58,769 bases of DNA, taken from assembly GCF_005765165.1 (NCBI RefSeq), contig NZ_VCIW01000032.1:1-58769 (forward strand), given 5' to 3'. The DNA comes from Paenibacillus antri (GTDB taxonomy: Bacteria > Bacillota > Bacilli > Paenibacillales > YIM-B00363). Position 1 is the first letter of the stretch. Each line of letters opens with the position of its first letter. The position numbers and the translations under genes were made by a program. Below the pieces are notes generated by a model. It did no database searches. It had not been told where the DNA came from and worked only from the letters and a program-made list of their open reading frames with translations. This document shows, in pieces, positions 1-8,613 of this stretch.

Positions 1-142
1 AAAGCATCTAAGCGTGAAGCCCCCCTCAAGATGAGATTTCCCTGCTTGAAGACCCCATGTAGACGACGTGGTTGATAGGTTCGGGGTGGAAGCGCAGCAA
101 TGCGTGGAGCTGACGAATACTAATCGGTCGAGGACTTATCCA
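1..142 (+). rRNA. 23S ribosomal RNA, 3' end (partial)
   Basis: The first ~140 bases match the conserved 3' terminal part of bacterial 23S rRNA, ending in the typical GGTCGAGGACTTATCC segment. The gene starts outside the window. The 3' end is estimated from family knowledge. No tRNA is seen in the short spacer before the 5S gene. Confidence 0.95.
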
Positions 143-207
143 ACATATTCGGAGTGTACAATTGTTTCGCATCCAGTTTTCAGGGAGCAACCCCTGAACT
201 ATATAGG

Positions 208-324
208 TTTGGTGATAATGGCGGAAGGGAACCACGCGTACCCATCCCGAACACGAACGTTAAGCCTTCCAGCGCCGATGGTACTTGGACCGCAGGGTCC
301 CGGGAGAGTAGGACGTCGCCAAGC
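208..324 (+). rRNA. rrf: 5S ribosomal RNA
   Basis: About 117 nt with the hallmarks of Firmicute 5S rRNA: a TTTGGTGATAATGGCGG-type start, the CCCATCCCGAACACG loop and the GGGAGAGTAGGACG 3' segment closing the terminal stem. It is the last gene of the rRNA operon and is followed by an intrinsic terminator. The ends are estimated to within a few bases. Confidence 0.95.
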
Positions 325-336
325 CGAGAAGCAAAG

Positions 337-377
337 AACGCCTCTAGATCGAGCCATCGATCCGGAGGCGTTTTTTT
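337..377 (+). terminator. Intrinsic terminator of the rRNA operon
   Basis: ACGCCTC (338-344) pairs with GAGGCGT (365-371), with an inner loop, followed directly by a run of T. It closes the 23S-5S operon and faces the convergent minus-strand membrane protein gene. Confidence 0.85.
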
Positions 378-395
378 CGATCGCATCTTTTTCGC

Positions 396-971
396 TTACG
401 GCGAATATAAGCCTACATCTGCGGCCGTCATGGCAACAATGCTGCCCGGCTGAGCGGACCGCTTCATCGCCATCGACAGGTACAGGCGCGGCGCCATCCA
501 CCAGAGGTGGACGAAGCCTGCGGTTAGCGCCGCGGCGAGCGGTACCCAGACGGCCAATCCCGCCGTCGCCAACACGCCGATCGCGGTCATGTGCAGCTGG
601 ATCGAACGATATTGTCGGAACGGCACGCTGGAGGTCGGCAGGTACCCGAACCAAGGCCATGCAAGAAGCCAACCGTACCGCCGGGAATACCCTAACTCCT
701 CCCGTTCCCGGCGGAGGAGCGCCGTCGTCAGGACGTAATACGCCGCCTGCCAGCCGATCAAGGCGCCGATGCCCCAGAGCAAGAGGTTCGCCTCCCCTTG
801 GAAAATCGGTACGATCGAAAGCCATAAAATAAGAAATCCTAAATAAACAAGGCTAATCAAAGGATGACGGCGAATCCTCTTAAGGAGCTTGTATTGATAG
901 ATCACTTTTTCGTTCGCGGGCGTCACTGCTTGCATCGCCACAACTGTCACCTCGGCGTCTTCGGGTTTCAT
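396..971 (-). CDS. Conserved hypothetical multi-pass membrane protein
   Basis: A 191-residue protein I do not recognise. It has a short N-terminal cytoplasmic stretch with a basic cluster (KLLKRIRRH), two hydrophobic segments around residues 38-57 and 63-83, an Arg-rich loop (LLRREREELGYSRRYGW) and one or two further hydrophobic segments around 128-160. The ATG at 971 follows a GGGGAGAAG ribosome site. It lies alone between the rRNA operon and gin, convergent with the rRNA terminator. An integral membrane location is inferred; no enzymatic motif is visible, and the function is unknown. Confidence 0.7.
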   Translation of the reverse strand: MKPEDAEVTVVAMQAVTPANEKVIYQYKLLKRIRRHPLISLVYLGFLILWLSIVPIFQGEANLLLWGIGALIGWQAAYYVLTTALLRREREELGYSRRYGWLLAWPWFGYLPTSSVPFRQYRSIQLHMTAIGVLATAGLAVWVPLAAALTAGFVHLWWMAPRLYLSMAMKRSAQPGSIVAMTAADVGLYSP

Positions 972-1043
972 TCACGCTTCTCCCCGCGCCCACATATACA
1001 TAAGGAACAGCGGCGAACAATGGAGATCAAATATCGATTCTCA

Positions 1044-1052
1044 ATTATAGCA
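1044..1052 (-). promoter_or_regulatory. Extended -10 promoter for the minus-strand membrane protein gene
   Basis: On the minus strand the sequence reads TGCTATAAT, a consensus -10 hexamer with the TGn extension. It lies about 75 bases upstream of the ATG at 971. No good -35 hexamer is seen, as is usual for extended -10 promoters. Confidence 0.5.
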
Positions 1053-1067
1053 AGTTCGGCAAAAAAA

Positions 1068-1097
1068 GTTTAGAGATTTAGAAGAAAGGCAATACTG
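1068..1097 (+). promoter_or_regulatory. Probable sigma-F promoter of gin
   Basis: GTTTA (1068-1072), a 15-base spacer and GGCAATACTG (1088-1097) fit the forespore sigma-F consensus (GYWTA, N15, GGNNANAHTR). In B. subtilis gin (csfB) is transcribed by sigma-F, so motif and gene agree. Confidence 0.6.
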
Positions 1098-1126
1098 GGA
1101 GTAAAACGAGAAAGGTGAGCTGCCCA

Positions 1127-1324
1127 ATGAATGCGCTGAATCCCGAAGCGGAGCCGATGACCTGCATGATTTGCGAAGAGACGCGTTCGGAAGGAATTCA
1201 TATTTGCGGTCAATTTATTTGCGCGGATTGCGAGACGGAGATGGTACGGACGGACGTGAAAGACGAGAAGTACCCGTTTTTCATTACACAGATGAAACGA
1301 GTATGGTATAAAAAGGACGCATAG
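1127..1324 (+). CDS. gin: Anti-sigma factor Gin (CsfB), inhibitor of sigma-G
   Basis: A 65-residue zinc-binding-type protein with two CxxC pairs (CMIC and CADC), the pattern of Gin/CsfB. Gin binds sigma-G in the early forespore and blocks premature late gene expression. A GTG at 1115 is also in frame, but it lies inside the purine-rich AGAAAGGTGAG segment that is better read as the ribosome site for the ATG at 1127. The gene sits directly upstream of the decarboxylase gene, as csfB lies next to yaaO in B. subtilis, and has a sigma-F-like promoter. The assignment rests on length, Cys pattern and synteny. Confidence 0.85.
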   Translation: MNALNPEAEPMTCMICEETRSEGIHICGQFICADCETEMVRTDVKDEKYPFFITQMKRVWYKKDA

Positions 1325-1349
1325 CTTAATGCGATTCTCATAGGGAGCG

Positions 1350-1394
1350 AAAGACTTTCCGACGGTCGGGCGCGACGGCGGAGAGTCTTTTTTT
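1350..1394 (+). terminator. Intrinsic terminator after gin
   Basis: AAAGACTTTCCG pairs with CGGAGAGTCTTT (one G-U) across a GC-rich loop and is followed by seven T. It separates sporulation-specific gin from the following gene. Confidence 0.85.
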
Positions 1395-1453
1395 CTGATG
1401 GAGAACGAGGTAAGATACAAGTAGAGATTGTCGAAAAAGGGGGAAAGCGCCCG

Positions 1454-2938
1454 ATGACGGACAAGCGGACGCTTCAACCGGGCGATGCGCCGGTCGTGGC
1501 CGCGCTCGCCGCGCATCGGTCGCGTCGTCGGGCGGGCTTTCATGTGCCGGGCCATAAAGCGGGCGCCGCATACGGGTCCGACCCGGATGCGGCGAGCTGG
1601 CTCGGAGCGGCTGGGGCTTACGATGCGACCGAGCTGCCGGGTCTGGACGATCTACACGCGCCCACGGGCGCGATCGAGCAGGCGCAGGCGCTCGCCGCCC
1701 AATGCTTCGGGGCGCGGCGAACGTATTTCCTCGTCGGCGGCAGCACCGTCGGCAACTTAGCGGCGATCCATGCGGCGGCCGGACCGGGAGAACTGCTCGT
1801 GATGCAGCGCGACGCGCACAAGTCCGCGATCCACGCGTTAATGCTGCTTGGCGCCGGAGCGGTATTCGTCCTCCCGGAAGCTGACGAGGAGCTCGGGTTA
1901 TACGGCGGCGTGTCGGCGGCCGCGATCGCGCGCGCGTTGGACGAGCATCCCGAGGCGAAGGCGGTCTTCGTAACGAGCCCGAATTACTACGGGATCGCCG
2001 CGGACATCGGCGCGATCGCGGAGACGGCGCATGCCCGGGGGAAAGCGCTCATCGTCGACGAGGCGCATGGAGCGCATTTCGGGCGACATCCGCGGTTTCC
2101 GAAATCCGCACTGCAGCAAGGGGCGGACGTCGTCATACAGTCGACGCACAAGATGCTCCCCGCTTTGACGATGAGCGCCATGCTGCACGTGGGAAGCGAC
2201 CGTATCCCGCATGAGCGCATCGAGGCGTACTTACGCATGCTGCAGAGCTCCAGTCCCTCCTACCTCATCCTCGCATCGCTCGACTGGGCGAGGCGGGAGC
2301 TGCATACGAGAGGGGAAGAGCTTTTCGCGGAGGCGCTCCATGCGATCGATGGGTTGGGCGAAGCGTTGCGAGCGACGACGGGCGGAAGATTCGGCGTCAA
2401 GACGACCGCGGATCCCTTAAAGCCGCTCCTATACGACGGGGCCGGCGAGTGGACGGGCTACGAGCTGGCGGAGCGTCTAGCCGAGGTCGGCATCTATACG
2501 GAGATGGCGAACGAGTCGTATGTCGTCCTGGCCTGCAGCGCCGCCACGTCGACGGAGGAGATCGGACGGCTTCTCTCGACGTTGCAAGAATTTGCCTCAC
2601 GATTTCCGGCGAAAAAGAAGGAAATTCAGCAAAATTTCTCGAATATGTATGCATTAGGGGCATTATCCTTGTCCGCACCCGTCTATTTCAAGGCGGAGGA
2701 CGCGATTTCGGCCGCAAGGCCGGACGAACGGCGATTCATTCCATGGGAAGAAGCGGCAGGCGAGACGTGCGCGGAGATGGTCATTCCATATCCGCCCGGC
2801 ATTCCGATCCTCTTGCCCGGCGAGAAGATTACGCGGGAGGTCGCCTCGGCGGCGCTTCGCCTCCGGGAGCAAGGCGCTTCGGTTCAAGGCGTGCGAGACC
2901 GTTCGCTTCGAATGATCGGCGTTCGCAAGGAACCCTAA
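1454..2938 (+). CDS. Orn/Lys/Arg decarboxylase family, fold-type I PLP enzyme (YaaO-like)
   Basis: 494 residues, the length of the short Bacillus-type basic amino acid decarboxylases (YaaO/SpeA-like). Visible motifs: GFHVPGHKAG near residues 28-37, the small-residue phosphate loop GGSTVGN near 95-101, DEAHGAHFG around 202-210, and STHK around 230-233 carrying the expected PLP-binding Lys. The C-terminal part has a PYPPGIPILLPGE segment typical of the family. Expected activity is decarboxylation of arginine, lysine or ornithine to a polyamine precursor in the cytoplasm; the substrate cannot be read from sequence. The start follows a GGGGGAAA ribosome site. It is followed by tmk, as yaaO is in B. 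subtilis. Confidence 0.88.
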   Translation: MTDKRTLQPGDAPVVAALAAHRSRRRAGFHVPGHKAGAAYGSDPDAASWLGAAGAYDATELPGLDDLHAPTGAIEQAQALAAQCFGARRTYFLVGGSTVGNLAAIHAAAGPGELLVMQRDAHKSAIHALMLLGAGAVFVLPEADEELGLYGGVSAAAIARALDEHPEAKAVFVTSPNYYGIAADIGAIAETAHARGKALIVDEAHGAHFGRHPRFPKSALQQGADVVIQSTHKMLPALTMSAMLHVGSDRIPHERIEAYLRMLQSSSPSYLILASLDWARRELHTRGEELFAEALHAIDGLGEALRATTGGRFGVKTTADPLKPLLYDGAGEWTGYELAERLAEVGIYTEMANESYVVLACSAATSTEEIGRLLSTLQEFASRFPAKKKEIQQNFSNMYALGALSLSAPVYFKAEDAISAARPDERRFIPWEEAAGETCAEMVIPYPPGIPILLPGEKITREVASAALRLREQGASVQGVRDRSLRMIGVRKEP

Positions 2939-2975
2939 TGGCAGCTAGGCAATATACTATGTTAGGAGCCTGCAA

Positions 2976-3623
2976 GTGAAAGGCTTGTTTATTACTTTCG
3001 AAGGACCCGACGGGTCCGGCAAGACGACGCAGATGAAGCTGCTCGGAGAGCGGCTGGCGTCGATGGGGGCGGACGTCGTAAGGACGAGAGAGCCCGGCGG
3101 GACGCCGATCGGGGATCGGCTGCGCGAGATCGTCCTGTCTCCGGATAACGGGGAAATGATGGACGAAACGGAAATACTGCTCTATGCGGCTTCGCGCGCG
3201 CAGCACGTTCGCGAAGTGATCGTCCCGGCGCTCGAGCGGGGGAAGGTCGTGATCTGCGATCGATTCGTCGACGCGAGCATCGCCTACCAAGGGTACGGCT
3301 TAGGCCGGGATCCCGAGGAGGTGGCCCGAATCAATCGGTTCGCGACCGGCGGATTGCGCCCGCACCGGACGTATTTGCTGGATGTGCCCGCGGCGGTAAG
3401 CCGCGAACGGCTGTTGAGCCGAGCGCTTGCGGCGAGCGGCGCGGGACTCGACCGCATCGAGCAAAAAGAGAGAGAATACCACGAACGAGTGAGAGACGGA
3501 TTCCTACTGATCGCGAAAGCCGAACCGCAGCGCGTGATGTTGATCGACGCGAATCGGACCGTCGCCGACATCGCCGCGGACATCCATGCGGACTTCGACC
3601 GTTTGTTACAGCAACAGCAATAA
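2976..3623 (+). CDS. tmk: Thymidylate kinase
   Basis: 215 residues, normal for the family. It converts dTMP to dTDP with ATP for DNA synthesis. The P-loop FEGPDGSGKTT lies at residues 8-18, TREPGG (about 37-42) is the substrate-binding segment, DRFVDASIAYQG (about 90-101) is the conserved DR motif, and an Arg-containing lid lies around 145-160. The start is GTG at 2976, about seven bases after TAGGAG. It opens the replication-linked tmk-darA-yaaR-holB-ricT-yabA cluster known from many Firmicutes. Confidence 0.96.
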   Translation: MKGLFITFEGPDGSGKTTQMKLLGERLASMGADVVRTREPGGTPIGDRLREIVLSPDNGEMMDETEILLYAASRAQHVREVIVPALERGKVVICDRFVDASIAYQGYGLGRDPEEVARINRFATGGLRPHRTYLLDVPAAVSRERLLSRALAASGAGLDRIEQKEREYHERVRDGFLLIAKAEPQRVMLIDANRTVADIAADIHADFDRLLQQQQ

Positions 3624-3980
<357 letters not shown>

Positions 3981-4030
3981 GAATAATGCGAAGCACGATC
4001 GAATGATTTCGGACACGGAGGCGGATCGAC

Positions 4031-4477
4031 GTGAAAATCAATCCCGGCATCCGCCCGTTCGGCAAGGAGCCCCTTCGGAACGAAGGGGCTTCTGGCACCT
4101 CCGCGTCCGCTAGGCCGTTCTCCGGCTTTCTAAGGCAGGAACGGGAAGCGGCGTCGCAGGACGAGTTGGCCCGACGGATGGAACGCATCGCGCAGCAAGG
4201 CGAACGGCTGGCCCGTTCGATGACGGTGCGCGAGCTTAGAGAATATAAGGTGTTGGTTCAACGTTTCCTGGAAGACACGGTGCGCAAAGGCGTCGGGCTG
4301 AAGGAAACGAGGGGCTGGGACCGCAGAGGCAGAACCAAACGATATCAATTGTTGGACGAGATCGACCAGGCGCTCCTTGCGATGGCGGACGAGCTGCTCG
4401 CGACGGAAGGCGGCCGCATCGAGCTGCTGGGCAAAGTCGGCGAAATTCGCGGACTGCTGATCAACTTGTTTTACTAG
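4031..4477 (+). CDS. yaaR: YaaR family protein (DUF327)
   Basis: 148 residues with the YaaR signature (AQQGERLARSMTVRELREYKVLVQRFL and a C-terminal KVGEIRGLLINLFY). The protein is largely helical and soluble, and its function is not established. The start is GTG at 4031 after an ACGGAGGCGG ribosome site. The first ~30 codons are variable and contain a perfect 10-base hairpin (4068-4090). It lies 11 bases before holB in the replication cluster. Confidence 0.88.
   Translation: MKINPGIRPFGKEPLRNEGASGTSASARPFSGFLRQEREAASQDELARRMERIAQQGERLARSMTVRELREYKVLVQRFLEDTVRKGVGLKETRGWDRRGRTKRYQLLDEIDQALLAMADELLATEGGRIELLGKVGEIRGLLINLFY
4068..4090 (+). repeat. Intragenic perfect hairpin in the 5' end of yaaR
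   Basis: AGCCCCTTCG (4068-4077), loop GAA, then CGAAGGGGCT (4081-4090), a perfect ten-base stem with a three-base loop, extendable by two weaker pairs. It lies 37 bases after the GTG start. No T-run follows, so it is not a standard terminator. Confidence 0.6.
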
Positions 4478-4488
4478 GAGCGAAGGAC

Positions 4489-5469
4489 ATGCCATTCCGA
4501 GATATTCCCGGTCAGGACAGGGTGAAGATGCAGCTGCAGGCGGCGCTCCGCTCCGACGCTCTGTCGCATGCTTACGTCTTCGAAGGGCCGCGCGGCACGG
4601 GCCGCAGAGCGACGGCGCATGCGCTCGCCCAGGCGATTCATTGTCTGGAGGGAGGCGACGACGCTTGCGGGAAGTGCGCCGAATGCCGGAAGATCGATAA
4701 CGGCAATCATCCGGACGTCCTGAGCGTCGATCCGGACGGGGCGACGGTGAAGATCGATCAAGTGCGGGAGCTGCAGAAGCAATTCGCTTATCGAACGGCG
4801 GGGACGAAGCCGAGAGTCTACGTCATCGAAAGCGCCGATCGGCTGACGCCGCAAGCGGCGAACGCCTTGCTGAAGTTCTTGGAGGAGCCGACCTCCGCGA
4901 CGGTAGCCATCCTCATCACCGAGAACGGACAAGCCCTCTTGCCGACGATTCGTTCGCGTACGCAGCGCATGGTATTCCTGCCGTTGTCCCCCGAGACGAT
5001 GGAGGCGGAGCTGCTGCGGGAGGGGCATCCTCCGGCGCTGGTCAAACCGGCGGTACGGCTGGCGCCCGGGCTGTCGACGGCGCGCGAGCTTATCCAATTA
5101 AATTGGTTTGCAGAAATCCGAAACGCAGTGTTACAATTGGCTAAGGAGTCTACCCGCGGATTCACCGCCAGCATGCTGGCCGCGCAGTCGGTCGCAGGCA
5201 AAGGGGAGATGTCCGAGCACTTGGACACCTTGTTCGATTTATTCGCCTTATGGTGTAAAGATATGATCGTACTGCAACGACAACAGACCGCAACGGTCGT
5301 GTTCATAGATCAACTGGAGTTCCATGCCAAGCAAGCCATGTCGAAGCCGGCCCATCATTGGGTCGCCGTGATGGACGAAGCGCTGAAGGCCAAGCGGAAG
5401 CTCCGCGGGCATGCGAACCCCCAACTTGTCCTTGAACGGTTTTTATTCGCGTTGCAAGGAGGGACATGA
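4489..5469 (+). CDS. holB: DNA polymerase III subunit delta'
   Basis: 326 residues, a clamp-loader AAA+ subunit. The N-terminal half has the degenerate P-loop FEGPRGTGRR (about 32-41), a zinc-binding CxxCxxC-type cluster (ACGKCAECRK), VKIDQVRELQ, and the sensor/SRC-like region ALLKFLEEPT and TIRSRTQR. The delta' subunit normally does not hydrolyse ATP, consistent with the altered P-loop. It works with tau/gamma and delta to load the beta clamp. Its stop overlaps the start of ricT by four bases (ATGA), suggesting coupled translation. Confidence 0.92.
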   Translation: MPFRDIPGQDRVKMQLQAALRSDALSHAYVFEGPRGTGRRATAHALAQAIHCLEGGDDACGKCAECRKIDNGNHPDVLSVDPDGATVKIDQVRELQKQFAYRTAGTKPRVYVIESADRLTPQAANALLKFLEEPTSATVAILITENGQALLPTIRSRTQRMVFLPLSPETMEAELLREGHPPALVKPAVRLAPGLSTARELIQLNWFAEIRNAVLQLAKESTRGFTASMLAAQSVAGKGEMSEHLDTLFDLFALWCKDMIVLQRQQTATVVFIDQLEFHAKQAMSKPAHHWVAVMDEALKAKRKLRGHANPQLVLERFLFALQGGT

Positions 5470-6284
5470 TGGATACGTATCAAGTCGTAGGCGTCCGCTT
5501 CAAGAAGGCGGGCAAGGTTTATTATTTCGACCCCAGCGACCTGCCGGTCGAGGATCACGAGAACGTCATCGTTGAGACGGCCCGAGGCGTGGAATACGGC
5601 AAGGTCGTCATCGGCAAGAAGACGGTTCGCGAGTCGGACGTCGTGCTGCCGCTGAAGCGGGTCATTCGCGTCGCCGATCAGAACGACGCGAAGGTCGTGG
5701 ACGATAACAAGGCGGCCGCGAAGAACGCGTTCGATATATGCGTGGACAAGATTCGGGACCACGGCCTAAAGATGAAGCTCGTGGACGTCGAGTACACGTT
5801 CGACCGGAACAAGGTGATCTTTTATTTTACCGCGGAAGGCCGCGTAGATTTTCGGGAGCTCGTCAAGGACCTGGCCGGCGTGTTCCGGACGCGGATCGAG
5901 CTTCGCCAGATCGGCGTTCGCGACGAAGCGAAGCTGCTCGGCGGATTGGGTCCGTGCGGGCGCATTCTCTGTTGCTCTTCGTGGCTCGGCGATTTCGAGC
6001 CGGTCTCCATCAAGATGGCGAAGGATCAAAACCTGTCGCTCAACCCGACGAAAATTTCGGGATTGTGCGGACGATTGATGTGTTGCTTGAAATTCGAACA
6101 TGACAACTACGAGAGCGTGAAACAGGACTTGCCGTCCGTAGGCGCTCGCGTCATTACGTCGGCCGGCACGGGCGTCGTCGTCGGGATCAATCCATCCTCG
6201 CGGATGGTAAGCGTTCGCGTGGCGGAAGCCGGCAACCGAGTATCCGATTTCCCGCTAGACGACGTCGCGGAGCAAGAAGCGTAA
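5466..6284 (+). CDS. ricT: PSP1-domain protein RicT (YaaT)
   Basis: 272 residues with the PSP1 domain and a dense Cys set (GLGPCGRILCCSSWLG and GLCGRLMCCLKFE) typical of YaaT/RicT. In B. subtilis RicT forms the Y-complex with RicA and RicF, binds Fe-S clusters, directs RNase Y processing and promotes the phosphorelay to Spo0A. The Cys residues needed for cluster binding are present. The start overlaps the holB stop. It is followed by yabA as in B. subtilis. Confidence 0.93.
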   Translation: MMDTYQVVGVRFKKAGKVYYFDPSDLPVEDHENVIVETARGVEYGKVVIGKKTVRESDVVLPLKRVIRVADQNDAKVVDDNKAAAKNAFDICVDKIRDHGLKMKLVDVEYTFDRNKVIFYFTAEGRVDFRELVKDLAGVFRTRIELRQIGVRDEAKLLGGLGPCGRILCCSSWLGDFEPVSIKMAKDQNLSLNPTKISGLCGRLMCCLKFEHDNYESVKQDLPSVGARVITSAGTGVVVGINPSSRMVSVRVAEAGNRVSDFPLDDVAEQEA

Positions 6285-6311
6285 AGGTTGTCTCTTTCCA
6301 GGGGTGGAACG

Positions 6312-6713
6312 GTGGAAGATAGAAAAGAGCTATACGACCAAGTCACGCACATGGAAGACATGTTCGCGAAGTTCGGGGTAGAGCTGACAGGGCTGCGGAA
6401 GCAGATCGTCCTGCTGCTCGAAGAGAACAAGCGGCTCAGCATAGAAAACCAGCAACTACGCAAAATATTGCGCAAAGAGAACGGAACGGCGGAGACGCCC
6501 GCCGCTTCCGCCTCGGACGCGGCGGCGGCAAGGGCGGCCGAGACCGCGGAGCGGCCGGAGGCCGAAACGCAGGACGCCGCCGGACAAGTCGGCGAGGGGT
6601 ACGATAACCTGGCCCGGCTGTACCACGAAGGGTTTCATATCTGCAACGTATACTACGGGCATCTTCGCACCGAAGGCGATTGTTTGTTTTGCTTATCCTT
6701 CTTTAATAAGTAG
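6312..6713 (+). CDS. yabA: DNA replication initiation control protein YabA
   Basis: About 133 residues: an N-terminal coiled coil ([20 protein letters not shown] onwards, leucine-rich to about residue 60), an Ala/Glu-rich linker, and a C-terminal zinc module ([20 protein letters not shown] followed by LFCLSF) with H-x-C and CxxC ligands. YabA binds DnaA and DnaN and limits re-initiation. GTG at 6312 is preferred because CCAGGGGTGG lies just upstream and the protein then begins like known YabA; a TTG at 6288 has no clear ribosome site. The Ala-rich linker looks longer than in B. subtilis. Confidence 0.9.
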   Translation: MEDRKELYDQVTHMEDMFAKFGVELTGLRKQIVLLLEENKRLSIENQQLRKILRKENGTAETPAASASDAAAARAAETAERPEAETQDAAGQVGEGYDNLARLYHEGFHICNVYYGHLRTEGDCLFCLSFFNK

Positions 6714-6718
6714 ACGGA

Positions 6719-6752
6719 AGAACCGTAGGACTACACAGCCCTGCGGTTTTTT
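6719..6752 (+). terminator. Intrinsic terminator after yabA
   Basis: AACCGTAGG pairs with CCTGCGGTT (one wobble) and is followed by six T. It ends the tmk-to-yabA operon. Confidence 0.85.
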
Positions 6753-6791
6753 GCGATTTCATGAGGGATGCTAAGGAAGGGGGACCGGTCG

Positions 6792-7556
6792 ATGAAGGCC
6801 GAGCGAGTCGAGCTGCAGCCGGGCGAACGGTTGGACGATTTATTGACGCAGGATTTGAAAATCATACAGAGCGACGAGGTGTTCAGCTTCTCCCTCGATG
6901 CCGTCCTCCTGGCGAGGTTCTGTTCGGTGCCGAAGGCGGGCGCGATCGTCGATCTGTGCAGCGGCAACGGGGTGATTCCGCTGCTGCTGACGACGCGCAC
7001 GGGGGCGCGGATTACGGGCGTTGAAATCCAGCCGCGGCTGGCTGACATGGCGCGGCGCAACGTCGAACTGAATGAGCTGGGAGATCGCGTGCGGATCGAG
7101 CTGGCCGACCTGAAGACGTACCACGAACAAGCCGGTCACGGAAGCTTCGATCTCGTCACCGTCAATCCGCCGTACCTGCCGGCGACGTCGGGAGAGATCA
7201 AGGGCAATCCCCACATCGCCGCGGCGAGGCACGAACTGTTCGCGACGCTGTCGGACGTGACGTCGGCATGCGCGAGGCTCGTGAAGTCGGGCGGGAAGGT
7301 AGCGATGGTCCACCGGCCGTCGCGGCTCGCGGAGATCGTCACGGAGCTGCGCGCGGCGAAGCTCGAGCCGAAGCGGATGCGCTTCATTCATCCGCGCCGC
7401 GACCAAGAGGCGAATATCGTGCTGATCGAAGCGCTGAAGGACGGGAAGCCGGAGCTTCGCTTGCTCCCGCCGCTCGTCGTGCACGAAGCGGACGGTTCTT
7501 ATACGGAAGAGCTGCTCGACATTTTCTATGGACGCAAGAACGAACTGAAGGGATAA
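6792..7556 (+). CDS. trmN6: tRNA1(Val) (adenine37-N6)-methyltransferase family (YabB/TrmN6)
   Basis: 254 residues, class I SAM methyltransferase. Motif I is VDLCSGNGVIPLLL, followed by TGVEIQPRLADMARRNV and the N6-adenine signature NPPYLP. The family methylates A37 of tRNA; the exact substrate here is inferred. ATG at 6792 is chosen because AAGGAAGGGGG lies just upstream; an in-frame ATG at 6768 falls before that site. rsmI follows after 25 bases. The GIY-YIG gene yazA that lies between them in B. subtilis is absent. Confidence 0.88.
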   Translation: MKAERVELQPGERLDDLLTQDLKIIQSDEVFSFSLDAVLLARFCSVPKAGAIVDLCSGNGVIPLLLTTRTGARITGVEIQPRLADMARRNVELNELGDRVRIELADLKTYHEQAGHGSFDLVTVNPPYLPATSGEIKGNPHIAAARHELFATLSDVTSACARLVKSGGKVAMVHRPSRLAEIVTELRAAKLEPKRMRFIHPRRDQEANIVLIEALKDGKPELRLLPPLVVHEADGSYTEELLDIFYGRKNELKG

Positions 7557-7581
7557 CCCACGCGAATTGGAGGGAGACGCG

Positions 7582-8499
7582 ATGCTAGACAACGCCGAAG
7601 AGGCGCGCATCCAGCGCAGCTTCCGCGACGAGGGGCGAACGCCGTACGGCACGCTCTACATCGTCGGAACGCCGATCGGAAACCTGGACGATATGACGTA
7701 CAGAGCGGTACATATATTAAAGGAAGCAACATGGATCGCGGCGGAGGATACGAGGCAGTCGAGGAAGCTGCTGACGCACTTCGACATTCCCGGGAAGCTG
7801 GTTTCATACCATGAGCACAATAAGGGGAAAAGCGGCGAAGCGCTGTTGGACAAGCTGCTCGCCGGAGAGACGGTCGCGCTCGTCAGCGACGCCGGCATGC
7901 CGGCGATTTCGGATCCCGGCGCGGATCTCGTCGCGGAGGCGATCGAACGAGGCGTCTCCGTCGTACCGATCCCCGGCCCGAACGCGGCGCTGACGGCGCT
8001 GGTCGCCTCGGGGCTGCCGACCGATGCGTTCACGTTCGTGGGCTTCTTGCCGCGCGACAAGCGGAAGGCGTCGGAGACGCTGGCCCGTTGGAAGCGCCAG
8101 CCGGCGACGCTGCTCTTCTATGAAGCGCCGCATCGGGTGGAGGCGACCTTGAAGCTGATGCTGGAGGCTTGGGGCGACCGCCGTTGCGTGCTGGCGCGAG
8201 AGCTGACGAAGCGGTACGAAGAATTCGCGCGCGGCACGATCTCGAGCTGCCTGAAGCATGTGGAAGCGAACGGGCCGATGGGCGAATATTGCGTGCTGGT
8301 GGAAGGGGATTCGGGAATTGCCGGGGACGGCGAGGACGAGATAGCCTGGTGGGCCGAATTGACGCCCGCCGAACATGTCGAGGCGTACGAACGGAAGGAA
8401 GGGCTTCCGCACAAGGAGGCGCTGAAGAAAGCCGCGATCGATCGGAATGTGCCGAAGCGGGAACTCTATAACGCCATCCATCAGGGAAAGCCCGAATAA
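7582..8499 (+). CDS. rsmI: 16S rRNA (cytidine1402-2'-O)-methyltransferase RsmI
   Basis: 305 residues of the tetrapyrrole-methylase-like fold: GTLYIVGTPIGNLDDMT near the N terminus, EDTRQSRKLLTHF, SDAGMPAISDPGADLV, PGPNAALTAL and FLPRDKRKA. It 2'-O-methylates C1402 in the ribosomal P site together with RsmH. ATG at 7582 follows GGAGGGA; an upstream in-frame TTG at 7567 overlaps that site and is rejected. The gene ends facing abrB. Confidence 0.93.
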   Translation: MLDNAEEARIQRSFRDEGRTPYGTLYIVGTPIGNLDDMTYRAVHILKEATWIAAEDTRQSRKLLTHFDIPGKLVSYHEHNKGKSGEALLDKLLAGETVALVSDAGMPAISDPGADLVAEAIERGVSVVPIPGPNAALTALVASGLPTDAFTFVGFLPRDKRKASETLARWKRQPATLLFYEAPHRVEATLKLMLEAWGDRRCVLARELTKRYEEFARGTISSCLKHVEANGPMGEYCVLVEGDSGIAGDGEDEIAWWAELTPAEHVEAYERKEGLPHKEALKKAAIDRNVPKRELYNAIHQGKPE

Positions 8500-8504
8500 G
8501 GACA

Positions 8505-8553
8505 AAAAAGTGCCTATGATCCGTCAACGAAATCGTTGGAGATCATAGGCCAA
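8505..8553 (-). terminator. Intrinsic terminator of abrB, between convergent rsmI and abrB
   Basis: A ten-base perfect stem (GCCTATGATC with GATCATAGGC) with inner pairing CAACG/CGTTG. On the minus strand it is followed by CACTTTTTTG, so it is oriented to end abrB transcripts; on the plus strand no T-run follows. Confidence 0.8.
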
Positions 8554-8613
8554 TAAGGAGATATAAAAAGGTTAGAATTAACAGGGTCATAAAGCTATTA
8601 TATACTATTTTTC

